From: Lumbricus terrestris
Lineage: Eukaryota; Annelida; Clitellata; Crassiclitellata; Lumbricidae
DNA: 64,000 bases
NCBI GenBank assembly: GCA_949752735.1
Contig: OX457042.1
Span: forward strand, 21,606,743-21,670,742
Direction of reading: 5' to 3'
In this document: in pieces, positions 53,764 to 64,000 of the stretch
Layout: every line of letters starts with the position of its first letter
How positions within the stretch are numbered: the first letter of the stretch is position 1
Notes under the pieces: model-generated
The model's database searches: none
Told to the model about the DNA's origin: nothing
The model's input: only the letters and a program-made list of their open reading frames with translations
Position numbers and translations under genes: made by a program

Positions 53764-56723
53764 TCAGTCTACATGATCCTGGAATATGAGTTTCACCCAA
53801 CCTGGATCACCGGTTAAAGGAGTGGCACAGAAGGGACAAGCGGCGCGAAATCCAAGGCATCCATGTGGTATCGGTATAGACGACCAATACCTACAACGCA
53901 TAAGAACATCTAAGAACATCTACAGACGATTCCTTTATCGAAGACTCATTGACAATATAACAACAAGAACAAGACACAAAAGATGCAGTTTAGAGTTAGG
54001 ATAATGAAAAATAATCGTTGAAAAAAGGCTGAGTGAATGAAGGATTAAGGTCTGTATGATATTATATGAGTATCTGTATAAAATGTATGTATCTCTTTAA
54101 GCATACCCCTCAAGGCAGCTTCTTATCTCACAATGCAAGACAATGATTGAACAAAATCTGCTGGCAATATATAGGAATAAAAATGATAAGAAGTCTATGC
54201 TACATAGTAGATTAAGTTGAATTAAGTATGACAGTAAGTACCAGGTGACTAAATTTCATTACCACAAGACTAATGCCCACGATTTAAAACAAACAAATGT
54301 AAAAACACGTGAAGTGGAAGCACAGTCATTTCGATCGATGCAATTAGACAGCTTCAAAACGTCTTTAAGAAACTTAATTTTGAACTGCCTGATATAATAT
54401 ATACTCAGTGACGTAAAGAATGACACAGATACAAATGAGCTGGGCAGAATATTCTTAATACATCAATGGTTTCACACAGCTAAAGCAGACTATACTTGTA
54501 ACATAAAAATATCCACGGCACAATTCTTTCCGTAACGTAACCACATCTATAACAAACAGGCAGACAGAAACAAACATACCAACAGAGACAAGTAAGCAAA
54601 CAGACACATATAGGCACTTGGAAAATAGCAACTAGTGACTTACAAGCAGACACAGGGGACAGACACTCTGCAGAGCTGTTTTTAAGGAATTTTTAGAACT
54701 GCACAACTACTTCTTTCCTTTCCCATCCTCTATGGCAAATTACTTCCAATCGGATGAAAATTACCTTTTTTGCTAGTTTTAAGTGCACGAAACGTGTGAC
54801 AGAAGTGCTTCTACAGCTGCATAAATCCATTTAGAACTGCACATTTTGTGAACAACTGCACGTTAAAAAAGCCCTGACACTCTGGAAGAAAACATGCAGG
54901 AAGGGCTGATGAGACAGATTGAACAAAAACAAACAGACAGAGACAGACATATAGACAGACAGAGACAGCTGGTGAGACTGACTTGATGGTCTTCTCTGAA
55001 GCCATGTGACCGCAGGGGCAGAAGCAGTGAGTCGGAATGTCGTTGTCGACGTAGAAACTGGTCTCCTGCCCCAACTGGAGCTTCACAAATGGACCGGTCT
55101 GTTGTCAACAGCAACACAGCAAAACAAACAAGTTCTGTTAAAAAACCACACAGACCGATAAACAAATTCAATGTCAATATCATGCTGTCCCGATCATGAA
55201 CGCTTACTTAATACCACTTAATGTCACTTAATACTTTCTGCGGCTATGCAGTCACACATTAAACATGCAAAAGCTTTAAATGCTCAACATTAACCTTGTA
55301 ACAATGAGCTACATTGGTTTCCCATCACTGAAGTCCTCCATCAGTACACTCCTGTCACCAAAAGGTTAATATTATATCGTGAACTTCACGCAAAATCAAA
55401 AACAAACCATTTCAACGTTAATGTTATGTTGTTGGCACCTCAACATATATTTCATCAATCTGAGGTTAATCTTCGTTTTAAGTCCACTGTCCCGTGAAGT
55501 CAAAGTCGCTGTGTTAAGATGATGGCCTAGAGCTATATTACAAATGCTTCTAAACATTAAAATAATTTCCCCTTAGAATTAAAATGTGTAATTGCCTGTG
55601 ATCCATTGAAAGAGATTCAGATACAAAAAAATACTGCAAATCCTCACCAATATCATAGCTCCACTGAGACCTCTGACTTCCATAATACAAATAATAAATT
55701 TATCAGACTGAATGTGTCTATCTGAATCAGATATACCCAAATCAGCTTTCCCATAATCACTGCAGAAAGAAAGATGCATAGATCGAGACTAAAAGACAGA
55801 GACTGAAAGACAGAGACTGTAAGACAGAGACTAAAAGACAGAGACTGAAAGACAGAGACTGTAAGACAAAGACTGAAAGACAGAGACTGTAAGACAAAGA
55901 CTGTAAGACAAAGACTGAAAAACAGAGACTGAAAGACAAAGACTGTAAGACAAAGACTGTAGACAGAGACTGAAAGACAAAGACTGTAAGACAGAGACTG
56001 AAAGACAAAGACTGTAAGACAAAGACTGAAAAACAGAGACTGTAAGACAGAGACTGAAAGACAGAGACTGAAAGACAGAGACTGAAAGACAGAGACTGAA
56101 AGACAGAGACTGAAAGACAGAGACTGAAAGACAGAGACTGTAAGACAGAGACTGAAAGACAAAGACTGAAAGACATAGACTGTAAGACAGACTGAAAGAC
56201 AGAGACTTGAAAGACAGAGACTGAAAGACAAAGACTGCAAGACAGAGACTGAAAGACAGAGACTGAAAGACAGAGACTGCAAGACAGAGACTGAAAGACA
56301 GAGACTGAAAGACAGAGACTGCAAGACAGAGACTGAAAGACAGAGACTGTAAGACAAAGACTGTAAGACAGACACTGTAAGACAGAGACTGAAAGACAGA
56401 GACTGTAAGACAGACACTGTAAGACAGACACTGAAAGACAGAGACAAACAGTCACAGAAAGACACACACACAAACACAGACATATAAGCAGATAGAGTGC
56501 TGCATACCTTACGACACATGGGGCACGTGCAGGCGTTGGTGTCCTCTCCCTTGCCCCAGCTGTGCTGACCGTGGACGTGGCCACAGTTGAGATAGACGTA
56601 CGGCGTCTTCTCCGATTCGGAAATCGTGTTCTTGCTGGGTAGAACGAGCGTGTTCAGACCGACCGGACACTGCGGCCGACCGGCGTTTATCTCCTCAACC
56701 TTGTGCTCAAGCTCTCGCTTGCT
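53764..56723 (-). other. PELI: Pellino RING-like domain exons
   Basis: Exons 56723-56508, 55098-54983 and 53890-53764 carry the CHC2CHC2 zinc ligands: CGH of LNCGHVHG with CPMC, then CGH of CPCGHMASEK with CPFC. The last exon reads YWSSIPIPHG, then AACPFC and KLIFQD before the stop. It lies 1.1 kb beyond the previous exon and was found by phase (AA/G Lys) and motif. All eight ligands are present, so ligase activity is expected. Confidence 0.9.
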
Positions 56724-59700
56724 CTGCAGTAACACGTAAAGTAAACATACAGCTCGCATGACTCACAGTGGAATGTAAGGATATACTAGCATAACTAACG
56801 GTTTAATAGATCTATGAAAGCCTCTTCTCAATCGTCAATCTCTAAAACTCTGTCTTATTTGCCGACTAATTGGGTCTAATTGAGTATCAACATAGAATGT
56901 CGTACTGATCTGTCAGAACCCTTTGTCAGAGATGGCTAAATTCCTAAATGCCAATGATGCAGTTACCCTGGTTTCACTGTATATATCGGTAACTTAGGTA
57001 AGCCTATAATACCTTTCCCATGTTTTAGAATACCATTGATACCAATTCTTTCCTTTGTCAACTGTAGCCATTAAACACCTGTCATCGTTTTCCACAAAGT
57101 CTTTTAATTAATGAGACTACTGGTGGCTTCTATGAAGTCTCTTGCTACTCAGCAGTTAATAATTAATTAATGGTCATTGGTCAAGCTCCCGATCACCATA
57201 TTGGAATGCAGGGTATTGCAGGTTCTCCATTTGCCACTCTTATGCCTTTGAGTCAACAGTTGAGTCGTAAACATGGGGCAATTGCAACACACACTCACAC
57301 TATAAACTGGATTCTTGTAGTGCAGCACTAGCGCAACAAATACAACATAGGTTCAATATATTGACAGAACTAAAGTGCATGTGGCCACAAGGGAATTGCA
57401 TTTTAAAGCTTTTCTTATCATATGTCAAACTGCACCGTCACTTCCATCCTGGATCCCTTCTGGCCATGCAAACAATCGACCAAATGGGAAAACCACCACT
57501 GATGTACAAGAATATCTAATGAAATCCTACCGGTGCATTGAGAAGCCCGGTGGCTGAACGCCATAGCAACGTGGCCCCACATAAATCAATCAGAGTGCCA
57601 TCCTGCAGGACATTGTTCTCTGTTTTGACCTGAAATTACAGCAACCATTTGTAAGTAAGTCAGATTTAGTGTTATTTCTCCAATTTGCACATTTTTAATA
57701 TAGAGTTCTCGAAATGTGGCCTGCGAGAAGACAATCATTTCGGTGAGGCTCACACATGACGACACTTGAACAATAGAATTGTAATCATACGACACTCATG
57801 TCAGTTTGAAAAAATAAACAAAGAAAATAATAATTATTATCATATACCAACGTATCACTGAAGTATCACCAGCTATCATCACCAAACAACACCAACCTCA
57901 GTCTTGCATACACACCGAAAGACTAATACCACCGGCGAATGTCACCTAACAATACCAACCAAGGACTTAACGCTACACCAACCACTGCATAACATCGAAC
58001 AGCAAACCTAAGCAGAGTTGCAATTTCCCCTAAGTGGGACTCACTAGGCTACTTTTCTGCGGAGTGGACCTCGATTCCCTGAGCGCGTAGATGCCTCCAT
58101 CGACCGAAACCTCTCTCCAGAGACTTGGCTTCGAGTCGGATGTGAATCCGCTGACAGGATGCATAATCAGAACGCCGTTGGTGGTGAGACCGTCGATCTC
58201 TCCCTCGCTGTACCACTTGGTCGCCTTCTCCTTCAATCAATAATACAACAAGTAAATTAGCTAGCAAAGGTACATCACCTATTAGAATACAACAGTAATA
58301 CCCAAAGTTAGCATGCCAGTCAGCAAAGCGTGTGGGCATTCAGTGTACTTACTTAGTACTTAGACCTTCCCGTGCAGGCAGCACATCAGACAACACATCT
58401 CCTCCACTCGTCCGTGTCTATCACAAGCTCCCTGGCCTCGTACCAAGATATCTCCAAACACTCAAAGTCATCTCTAATATTGGTCTGCCAGTTCGTCCGT
58501 GGTCATCCTCTCTTCCTTCTTCCACCAGTATTCCAAGACATCGCCTGTTTGGCTCATTCAGTGTTAGCAACTTAATTTTTTATTAGCCCTGACACGTAAG
58601 GGTGGGGTGGCCAAGCCTCTCTCTCGTCACCACATCTTCCCACCAACAGAGCAAGGTCATTGTATGGAATGGAGTTGAGATAAGATGCAGGTGGAGTAGA
58701 AATCTTAAACAACCTTCTGCAAGATGGAATGGATTTGAACATCCAACCTTCAACCTTAAATTTCAGCCAGCTAATCACTAGACTCACGCACACTCCATCC
58801 CAGCAACTAACTAACGCAATCAATTAACATAAAACAACTGTGAAATCATGCAGCTTGGTCACTCCCACATCAGCTGCTTCCAAAAGGTTCTTCAAAGTCA
58901 CCATCATTCATGCAAGAATTTATATAGCGCCTCTCCAAGAGGGGACTACCCAGAAGCGCTCCCAAGGCGAGCACAGCAAAAAAGGAACTTTAAGTTGAAT
59001 AAAAAAAATGCTTCAGTAAGAGTCTCAGGAAGCAACTTTTATGTAGCTCCTGTGCGAGCCCATTCCAGTCCACTGAGACACCAAGGAAAAGGCTCGATTC
59101 TGTCATGACACAAACATAAAACTGCATTCCAACATAACTGTTGGGCACGGTGGTGTAGTGGGTATGTTTGTCGCCTTGCAGTCGAAGGGTTGCAGATTCG
59201 AATCCACCCCAAGTCGCCGCGTAGGGACCTTGGGCAAATCCTTCACTCACAATTGTTCAGTGCTTCGGCGTGAAACTCCTACGCAGTGTCCGCGCTGCAG
59301 TCGGGAGCGCCTCTGAGTAATCACACTGAAAGGGCGCTATAACAAGTGCACTGAAAAACAACAAACAAAACGCACTTTCTCAATAATTCAAACAGTTATA
59401 GCTTCAAATAAATCCTACCCCAAGAAATATATTTTTCGCAACGTCAAAGCCGGCTGCGTATATTTTTGCTGTATGCGGGTGATTTCGATCGACGATAATA
59501 CGACACGCGAATCGTGAAATTGTGCTTTGCTGAGCAACAGACGAGTCGCCACGCTGGTCGCCAGGCACGGTATCCATGACAACGAAATCAATCGGATCCT
59601 CCGAAGATCGACCAATCTGGAACATGTCTGTATCAGGATCGTGATCGTATTGGACAATGACGGCTTGACTGCGACTCAGTGTGTACGACACCGAGTGCTG

Positions 59701-61744
59701 ATGACTGTTTTGAATTAACTGCGATCGAAAAGACAACAATTCCATAATTAATATTGTGTCTTTTTTAAAAAGAACAATGATGTTGTTTGGCAGATGATAA
59801 TACTCATGCAGCACTTGAATTCTGAGGGTAACTAAACTATAATATTAAATCTATGACGTCTGATGTAACTCACTGATGTAACTATAAAACAGTTACAACA
59901 GTGAAAATCATTAAACCAAGTAGTAATATATTGTGGAGATAGGATTGGAAAACGAAGAGTCGTTAAAACAACTCGCGACATGATTGAAGCTAAGATTCTT
60001 CGAGCATGTAATGCGATCTGATGGTTTGGAGAAGGAAATGATGCTGGCTTGCGGTGAGGGAAGGAGAAGACTCGGCAGACCAAGGATGAAATGGATGGAC
60101 GAGATACACGACATAACTGGTATGAATTTGGAAGAACTGAGGGACTTGTCTGCGAACAGAGAACAATGGAGAATGTGCGTAAGGATGATCGCTAGAGCTC
60201 TACGAGCTGACAGCACAAGGCAGTAATATATTGCAATTATTCAAATCATTAAAAGGAAATTATAATATTATTAAATTAACACTATTACTGTTGGTTTAAA
60301 TAGCTTTATAAGCAATACCATCATCACGACCGCCAGTATTTATCAGATATTTATATGATACCAGTAGACATTGTACAGCAAATAATAACAAAGCCAATAA
60401 CAAAGCATTAAATAAAAATCAAGAAATGATGTAACATGATTGCTCACTTCTGACTGTTGTGGATTTTTAACGATGTGATGCTTAACGGGTTTGACTCCGT
60501 TTGGCGTGACTTTCTTGAACAATGTGAATTTGCTTCTTCTGCGACCCTTGTCACCATTTGGCAAAGAACCATTGTAACTGTGCAATACAACAATTGTCGG
60601 GTAACACATGCTGACATGCTCACGTGCAGTAACATGTGCACAAAGGAAATTAGAGAGAATTACAGAGCTCTTCATAAAATGTCCACTTACTGAAAGATGC
60701 CATCCGCATTTTTTACACACAAACATGTGTAATATATATATATATATGATATATATATAAATTATATATATAGTTATACATATACAATTATACATATACA
60801 CACAAACCATGCGCAACATACATCTTCAAACTGTCTCAAAATACATTTCTATCTATCCGCTAGATGGGCATGGATGCAGAGTAGAGGTCTTAAAGGGGCG
60901 CTATATAAATTTATGCGATTAATTGATTGATTTTGTGACACACAGGTCTGAGAGGCACCATATCAAGTATCTAGCTACATAAGATAGTCCGCACAAACAT
61001 ATGTGCCTACATGCATACACATAAGTCCATATATAAACGCATCTAACGTCCAGATTAAGGCAACATTGCAAGTGTGCTGCAAGTCTTGTCATCTGCTGAG
61101 CGGTGACTGCAAGAGACATCCGTGGTCAACAATTTCCCAGTTTAATGATGACTGCATGATACAAATAAACATAATTTACTTGCATTTTTTAAAGCACTGG
61201 TCATGTATATTGTGCTGCACCATGTGCCTATGCCACCTGAAGCTTAATTTGCATTTAAATTTAAACTGCAAACAATGCCTGATTCTAAGCATTAAAAAAA
61301 TTTCATTTTTCATATGTCCATCGTCCGGACGTCAGATGCGCCTATGCGAACGTGCAACACACACGAAACCTAGTGTGAATTTAACTGTGTGCATCGCAGC
61401 TGGAATTTGGTTTGCCCAGGGTGCAGTTGGTCGAGGTAATCAACAAACCCTAAAACAACAATACGTACATTGTCGAGAACTACTTTCTTACAACATCATG
61501 AGAACCTGGACAACAAAGTAGATCCTATCTTCGTACCCATCGCTCCCCATCAAGAAAGAATGATGCTGCTGCTGCTGATGATGATGACACTGATGATGAT
61601 GAGAACCTGGGCAACTAACCCTAGTATAACGAGCTCGCCATAGCGAACAGTCGTCGTCTTCTGTGAATTTTCTTGGCCGAGTTTGCTGTTTCTTTGATTG
61701 TGATGCGAATTTCGAGGCGATTTCTCGCCCTTCACTCTCTTCAT
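53764..61744 (-). CDS. PELI: Pellino E3 ubiquitin ligase
   Basis: Pellino proteins bind phosphorylated IRAK kinases through an FHA domain and ubiquitinate them in Toll/IL-1 receptor signalling. Exons in transcript order: 61744-61620 (from ATG), 60577-60448, 59718-59419, 58230-58045, 57629-57531, 56723-56508, 55098-54983, 53890-53764 (TGA). Sum 1299 nt, 432 residues, close to the usual 420. All phases agree. Landmarks are RYGELVILG/YNGSLPNGDKGRR, HSVSYTLSRSQAV, FQIGRSSEDPIDFVV, STISRFACRI, DGLTTNGVLIMHP, DGTLIDLCGATLLWRS, LNCGHVHGQHSWG, CPMC and AACPFC. A good acceptor at 61768-61767 (TTCTTCTCCCAG) opens the first exon listed. An upstream 5' exon is therefore likely, and an earlier start cannot be excluded. 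The unusual N-terminal 30 residues are basic and polar. Confidence 0.94.
55799..56455 (-). repeat. 14-bp tandem array, about 47 copies, in a Pellino intron
   Basis: On the plus strand the unit is GACTGAAAGACAGA, with GACTGTAAGACAGA and related variants. In the Pellino transcript each unit reads TCTGTCTTTCAGTC or TCTGTCTTACAGTC. The array starts about 50 bp after the donor of exon 56723-56508. Confidence 0.95.
59152..59358 (+). mobile_element. Full-length tRNA-derived SINE
   Basis: GGGCACGGTGGTGTAGTGGG head, GATTCGAATCC B box, core GGGACCTTGGGCAAATCC, tail GGGAGCGCCTCTGAGTA then GAAAGGGCGCTATAACAAG, and an AAC-rich end. It is in a Pellino intron. Confidence 0.88.
59984..60226 (+). mobile_element. 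LINE C-terminal fragment (RTE-like)
   Basis: Open frame with FFEHVMRSDGLEKE, GEGRRRLGRPRMKWMDEI, then ELRDLSANREQWRM and RMIARALRADSTRQ, ending TAA. GHVMR, GRP..W and NR..WR are the usual C-terminal words of RTE-type reverse transcriptases. It lies in the Pellino intron 59719-60447, opposite to transcription. Confidence 0.8.
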
Positions 61745-61767
61745 GTCGTCCTTGCTGTCCGTTTCAC

Positions 61768-64000
61768 TGGGAGAAGAATAACAACCAAAATACAATACAG
61801 ACAAAATACTAGGGATGCTAAAGGAAAACCGATTTTCGAATCTCGAAACTTAAATCGTCTTTTACTGCTTGCAAGCAGATAATCGAATTCGTTTTGGAAA
61901 AATCATTTGGAAAATTATAAGTGATGACTTCTGCATTTGTACTGACTGTAATATAGCCGTGGGAAAAACCAATTAACCAATTGCAAGAAATAAAGGATAT
62001 CTGCGACGCTGTGTTACCCACGCCCATAATATATAAGAAGCGGTTGACCCATGGTATGATATGTATCAATGTGTGGGACTTTGAGAGCAACGTTATCGTC
62101 ACACATTTCATCAGATTTTAATATTTTGCTGCGACGAAAATGAAAACCCGAGGAGACAAGTGAATTGTGGAACCTTAAGACACATTTTACACCGAAAAAT
62201 CAATGAATCCGAGCGGCCGCCAACTCTGTTTACATTGCCAGGTGGAAATTTGCGGGATTTATACAGGGCCAATTCAGAAAGCCTATTTCAAATCGAATTT
62301 CTACAACCGAAAAATCGGTCTGCCAAAAAAACCGATATTAACAACCCTATAACATGCAATGCAGCAACACAAAATACAATAGGTCACAATTAAATCATAA
62401 TATCATAATTTGCATAATAATAATAATAATTTTGCATAAATTACATAACAATGCGATAAACTTGTTCATCTGTTTCAGTTTGCTTAACAACTCTGCTTTC
62501 ATTGGTTTCCCTAATTGGATTTTGACATGGCTTTTGCAATGGACTATAACTCTGACTGCAGGTTTTCAAGCAACCACTGATTCACGCCTCGTCCATTATC
62601 ATATTAGATAACAAAACAATCCAAGTCTCAAATCGAAAGTTATATAAGCCAGGCATTCATTACTTCACAAGTCATCTGCAATTAATTACTTACATCTTCC
62701 GCCTTAATGGCTACAATAAATGATCAATTATAGTCAATTTGGCATCGTACAACATCGCAACATCTCACTCATTTATCGCCATGACGCACATTGATGCACT
62801 CTATTATCCACTCATGTTCTACAACAGATTAATCCAATCTCTAACCATCATCGACCTACAACGACAGCTTAAGTAGTTTGAAAAAGTATTTAAAGCGGCG
62901 TTATACTTGAAATTGTCGTCTTTACGGATGAAACAACGCGCTATGTTGCAGAATGCCATTACAAGTCCAGTACGACCGCCTCGCACGCAGAACAAAGCAG
63001 TAACGTCTGTTTAAAGCAACTGGCATATAAATCATTCTTATCGCCCAGTTCAACAGGTAAGACAATATTTGCGTCTGCTTGTACACTTTAATCATAATTT
63101 ACATGCTAATTAAGATGACTTACGGATTGTCAGAATTCGGTAAAGGCATTTTGTTTACAATTCTTTCTTTGACGTCTGTCTTTGGCTGTCACAGCGACAA
63201 CATATTACATGCAGATTGAGCACTTCGCCTGATGACGTCATTTACAGATGCGCGTCGAATAGTTGCCGATGCCCCACAAATTTTCTCGTCAACTATTAAT
63301 CATTAAATAGCTCGTTAATATACTTCAAATATTTTATAATCAGAGTACAAAGAGGAGACTTTATTTTGATAAACCAGTTCCGCTTTATTTGAAAACACTA
63401 TTTGAGAATGCAATCACTCGCGTACTAACGCGCCACTGCTCGCTTTCGCAACGTCATGAAATGTGAACTCGTAGGCATATGAAATCTGAAAATTAGCCGC
63501 CATTACTGGCAGATTACTGATGCGGAGCTAGATCTGCGACCTGTGCCTGTCAACAAAACAAATTCCTTCGTCATAAGTAATCATTGCAAAATACTGTTAT
63601 TGAATAAACGTATTTTTTATGAGATATGCCTCTCTTGCATTAAAAGCTATATTTGCTATTGGATCCATAGATATTAAAAACCTAGATACAGCACGCAGCA
63701 GAAATTTTGATGCCAACATCTAATCTTATCTAGTGACGTCACACTGGTCACAAAGCAAACAATAGAACTCTAACAATAAACTTGAATTCCAATTCCATAA
63801 AGTACTGTTTTAAAGAAACGTGCGGGATATCAGTTTATGCGGATCGCTGCCGCTGCGTCGGATCAGAAGGGTTTTCCCCAGAGATATCGAGTGATGTTCC
63901 GTCCGGTTGAGACCAGAGCTAGAAGGCAGATAGCTGCTTTGGCGTAATTTGGCGGTCCCCGATGCTTTGCTTTGCAGCATCGGGGACCGTGTGTATCGGT
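61768..64000. other. Upstream flank or first intron of Pellino
   Basis: No coding exon recognised. It probably holds the Pellino 5' UTR exon and promoter, whose position I cannot fix. A perfect 14-bp hairpin lies at 63953-63989. Confidence 0.4.
63953..63989. other. Perfect 14-bp inverted repeat near the window end
   Basis: CGGTCCCCGATGCT and its exact complement are separated by 9 bases. It could be a foldback element end or a palindromic control site. Confidence 0.6.

Larger units (their letters stand above)
58045..60577 (-). other. PELI: Pellino FHA domain exons
   Basis: Exons 60577-60448, 59718-59419 and 58230-58045 encode the forkhead-associated sandwich with the Pellino-specific wing. 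Core phosphothreonine-binding elements are IGRSSEDPIDFVV, TISRFACRI and TTNGV. The exon at 59718-59419 is a single 100-codon exon with no internal stop. Confidence 0.9.

Noticed and set aside
55653..56759. 368-codon minus-strand ORF with Ser/Leu-rich repeats fused to Pellino
   Set aside because: It is the real Pellino exon 56723-56508 read past its GTATGC donor into the 14-bp intronic array.
61003..61521. 172-codon plus-strand ORF opposite Pellino
   Set aside because: Lies in a Pellino intron on the other strand, with no known domain and a composition like surrounding intron.

Overview
This is a nuclear window from an animal, most probably a marine invertebrate. The genes are split by GT-AG introns of 0.3-3 kb, codon use is typically metazoan, and the non-coding DNA is full of tRNA-derived SINEs, hAT-like MITEs, LINE fragments and microsatellites. 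The encoded proteins (KATNIP, GGA, Pellino) are animal families. I cannot name the phylum; composition and gene structure would suit an echinoderm, hemichordate, amphioxus or lophotrochozoan.

Layout. (1) 226-17824, + strand: the last 18 exons of a katanin-interacting protein (KATNIP/KIAA0556) gene, about 770 C-terminal residues, with its 5' part outside the window. (2) 20292-38015, + strand: a complete 17-exon gene for a GGA-type Golgi clathrin adaptor (VHS, GAT, hinge, GAE; about 790 residues). A CACGTG E-box lies just upstream of the ATG. (3) 45413-45661, + strand: a small cysteine-rich membrane protein of unknown function, probably with a non-coding first exon near 43.9-44.0 kb. (4) 61744-53764, - strand: a nearly complete 8-exon Pellino E3 ubiquitin ligase gene (FHA, then RING-like; about 432 residues). 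The stretches 18.5-20.2, 38.0-43.8 and 46.6-53.7 kb hold no coding gene I recognise.

All coding exons of the three large genes were joined by eye using splice consensus and reading phase, and every phase agrees. The products act in different places: KATNIP at cilia and microtubules, GGA in trans-Golgi/endosome sorting, Pellino in innate immune signalling. They look like unrelated neighbours, not a pathway cluster.

The non-coding DNA is the unusual part. At least five short hAT-like elements carry terminal inverted repeats, and four of them keep a perfect or near-perfect 8-bp target duplication; one is nested inside a SINE. A 2.47-kb CpG-rich element with TG...CA ends sits in a GGA intron. 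A 1.25-kb array of a 30-bp unit made from telomere-like hexamers abuts a dead LINE. A 45-bp tandem duplication copies the acceptor of GGA exon 3 in frame. An inverted partial copy of a GAE exon lies in the next intron. About 47 copies of a 14-bp unit in a Pellino intron each look like a 3' splice site in the transcript.
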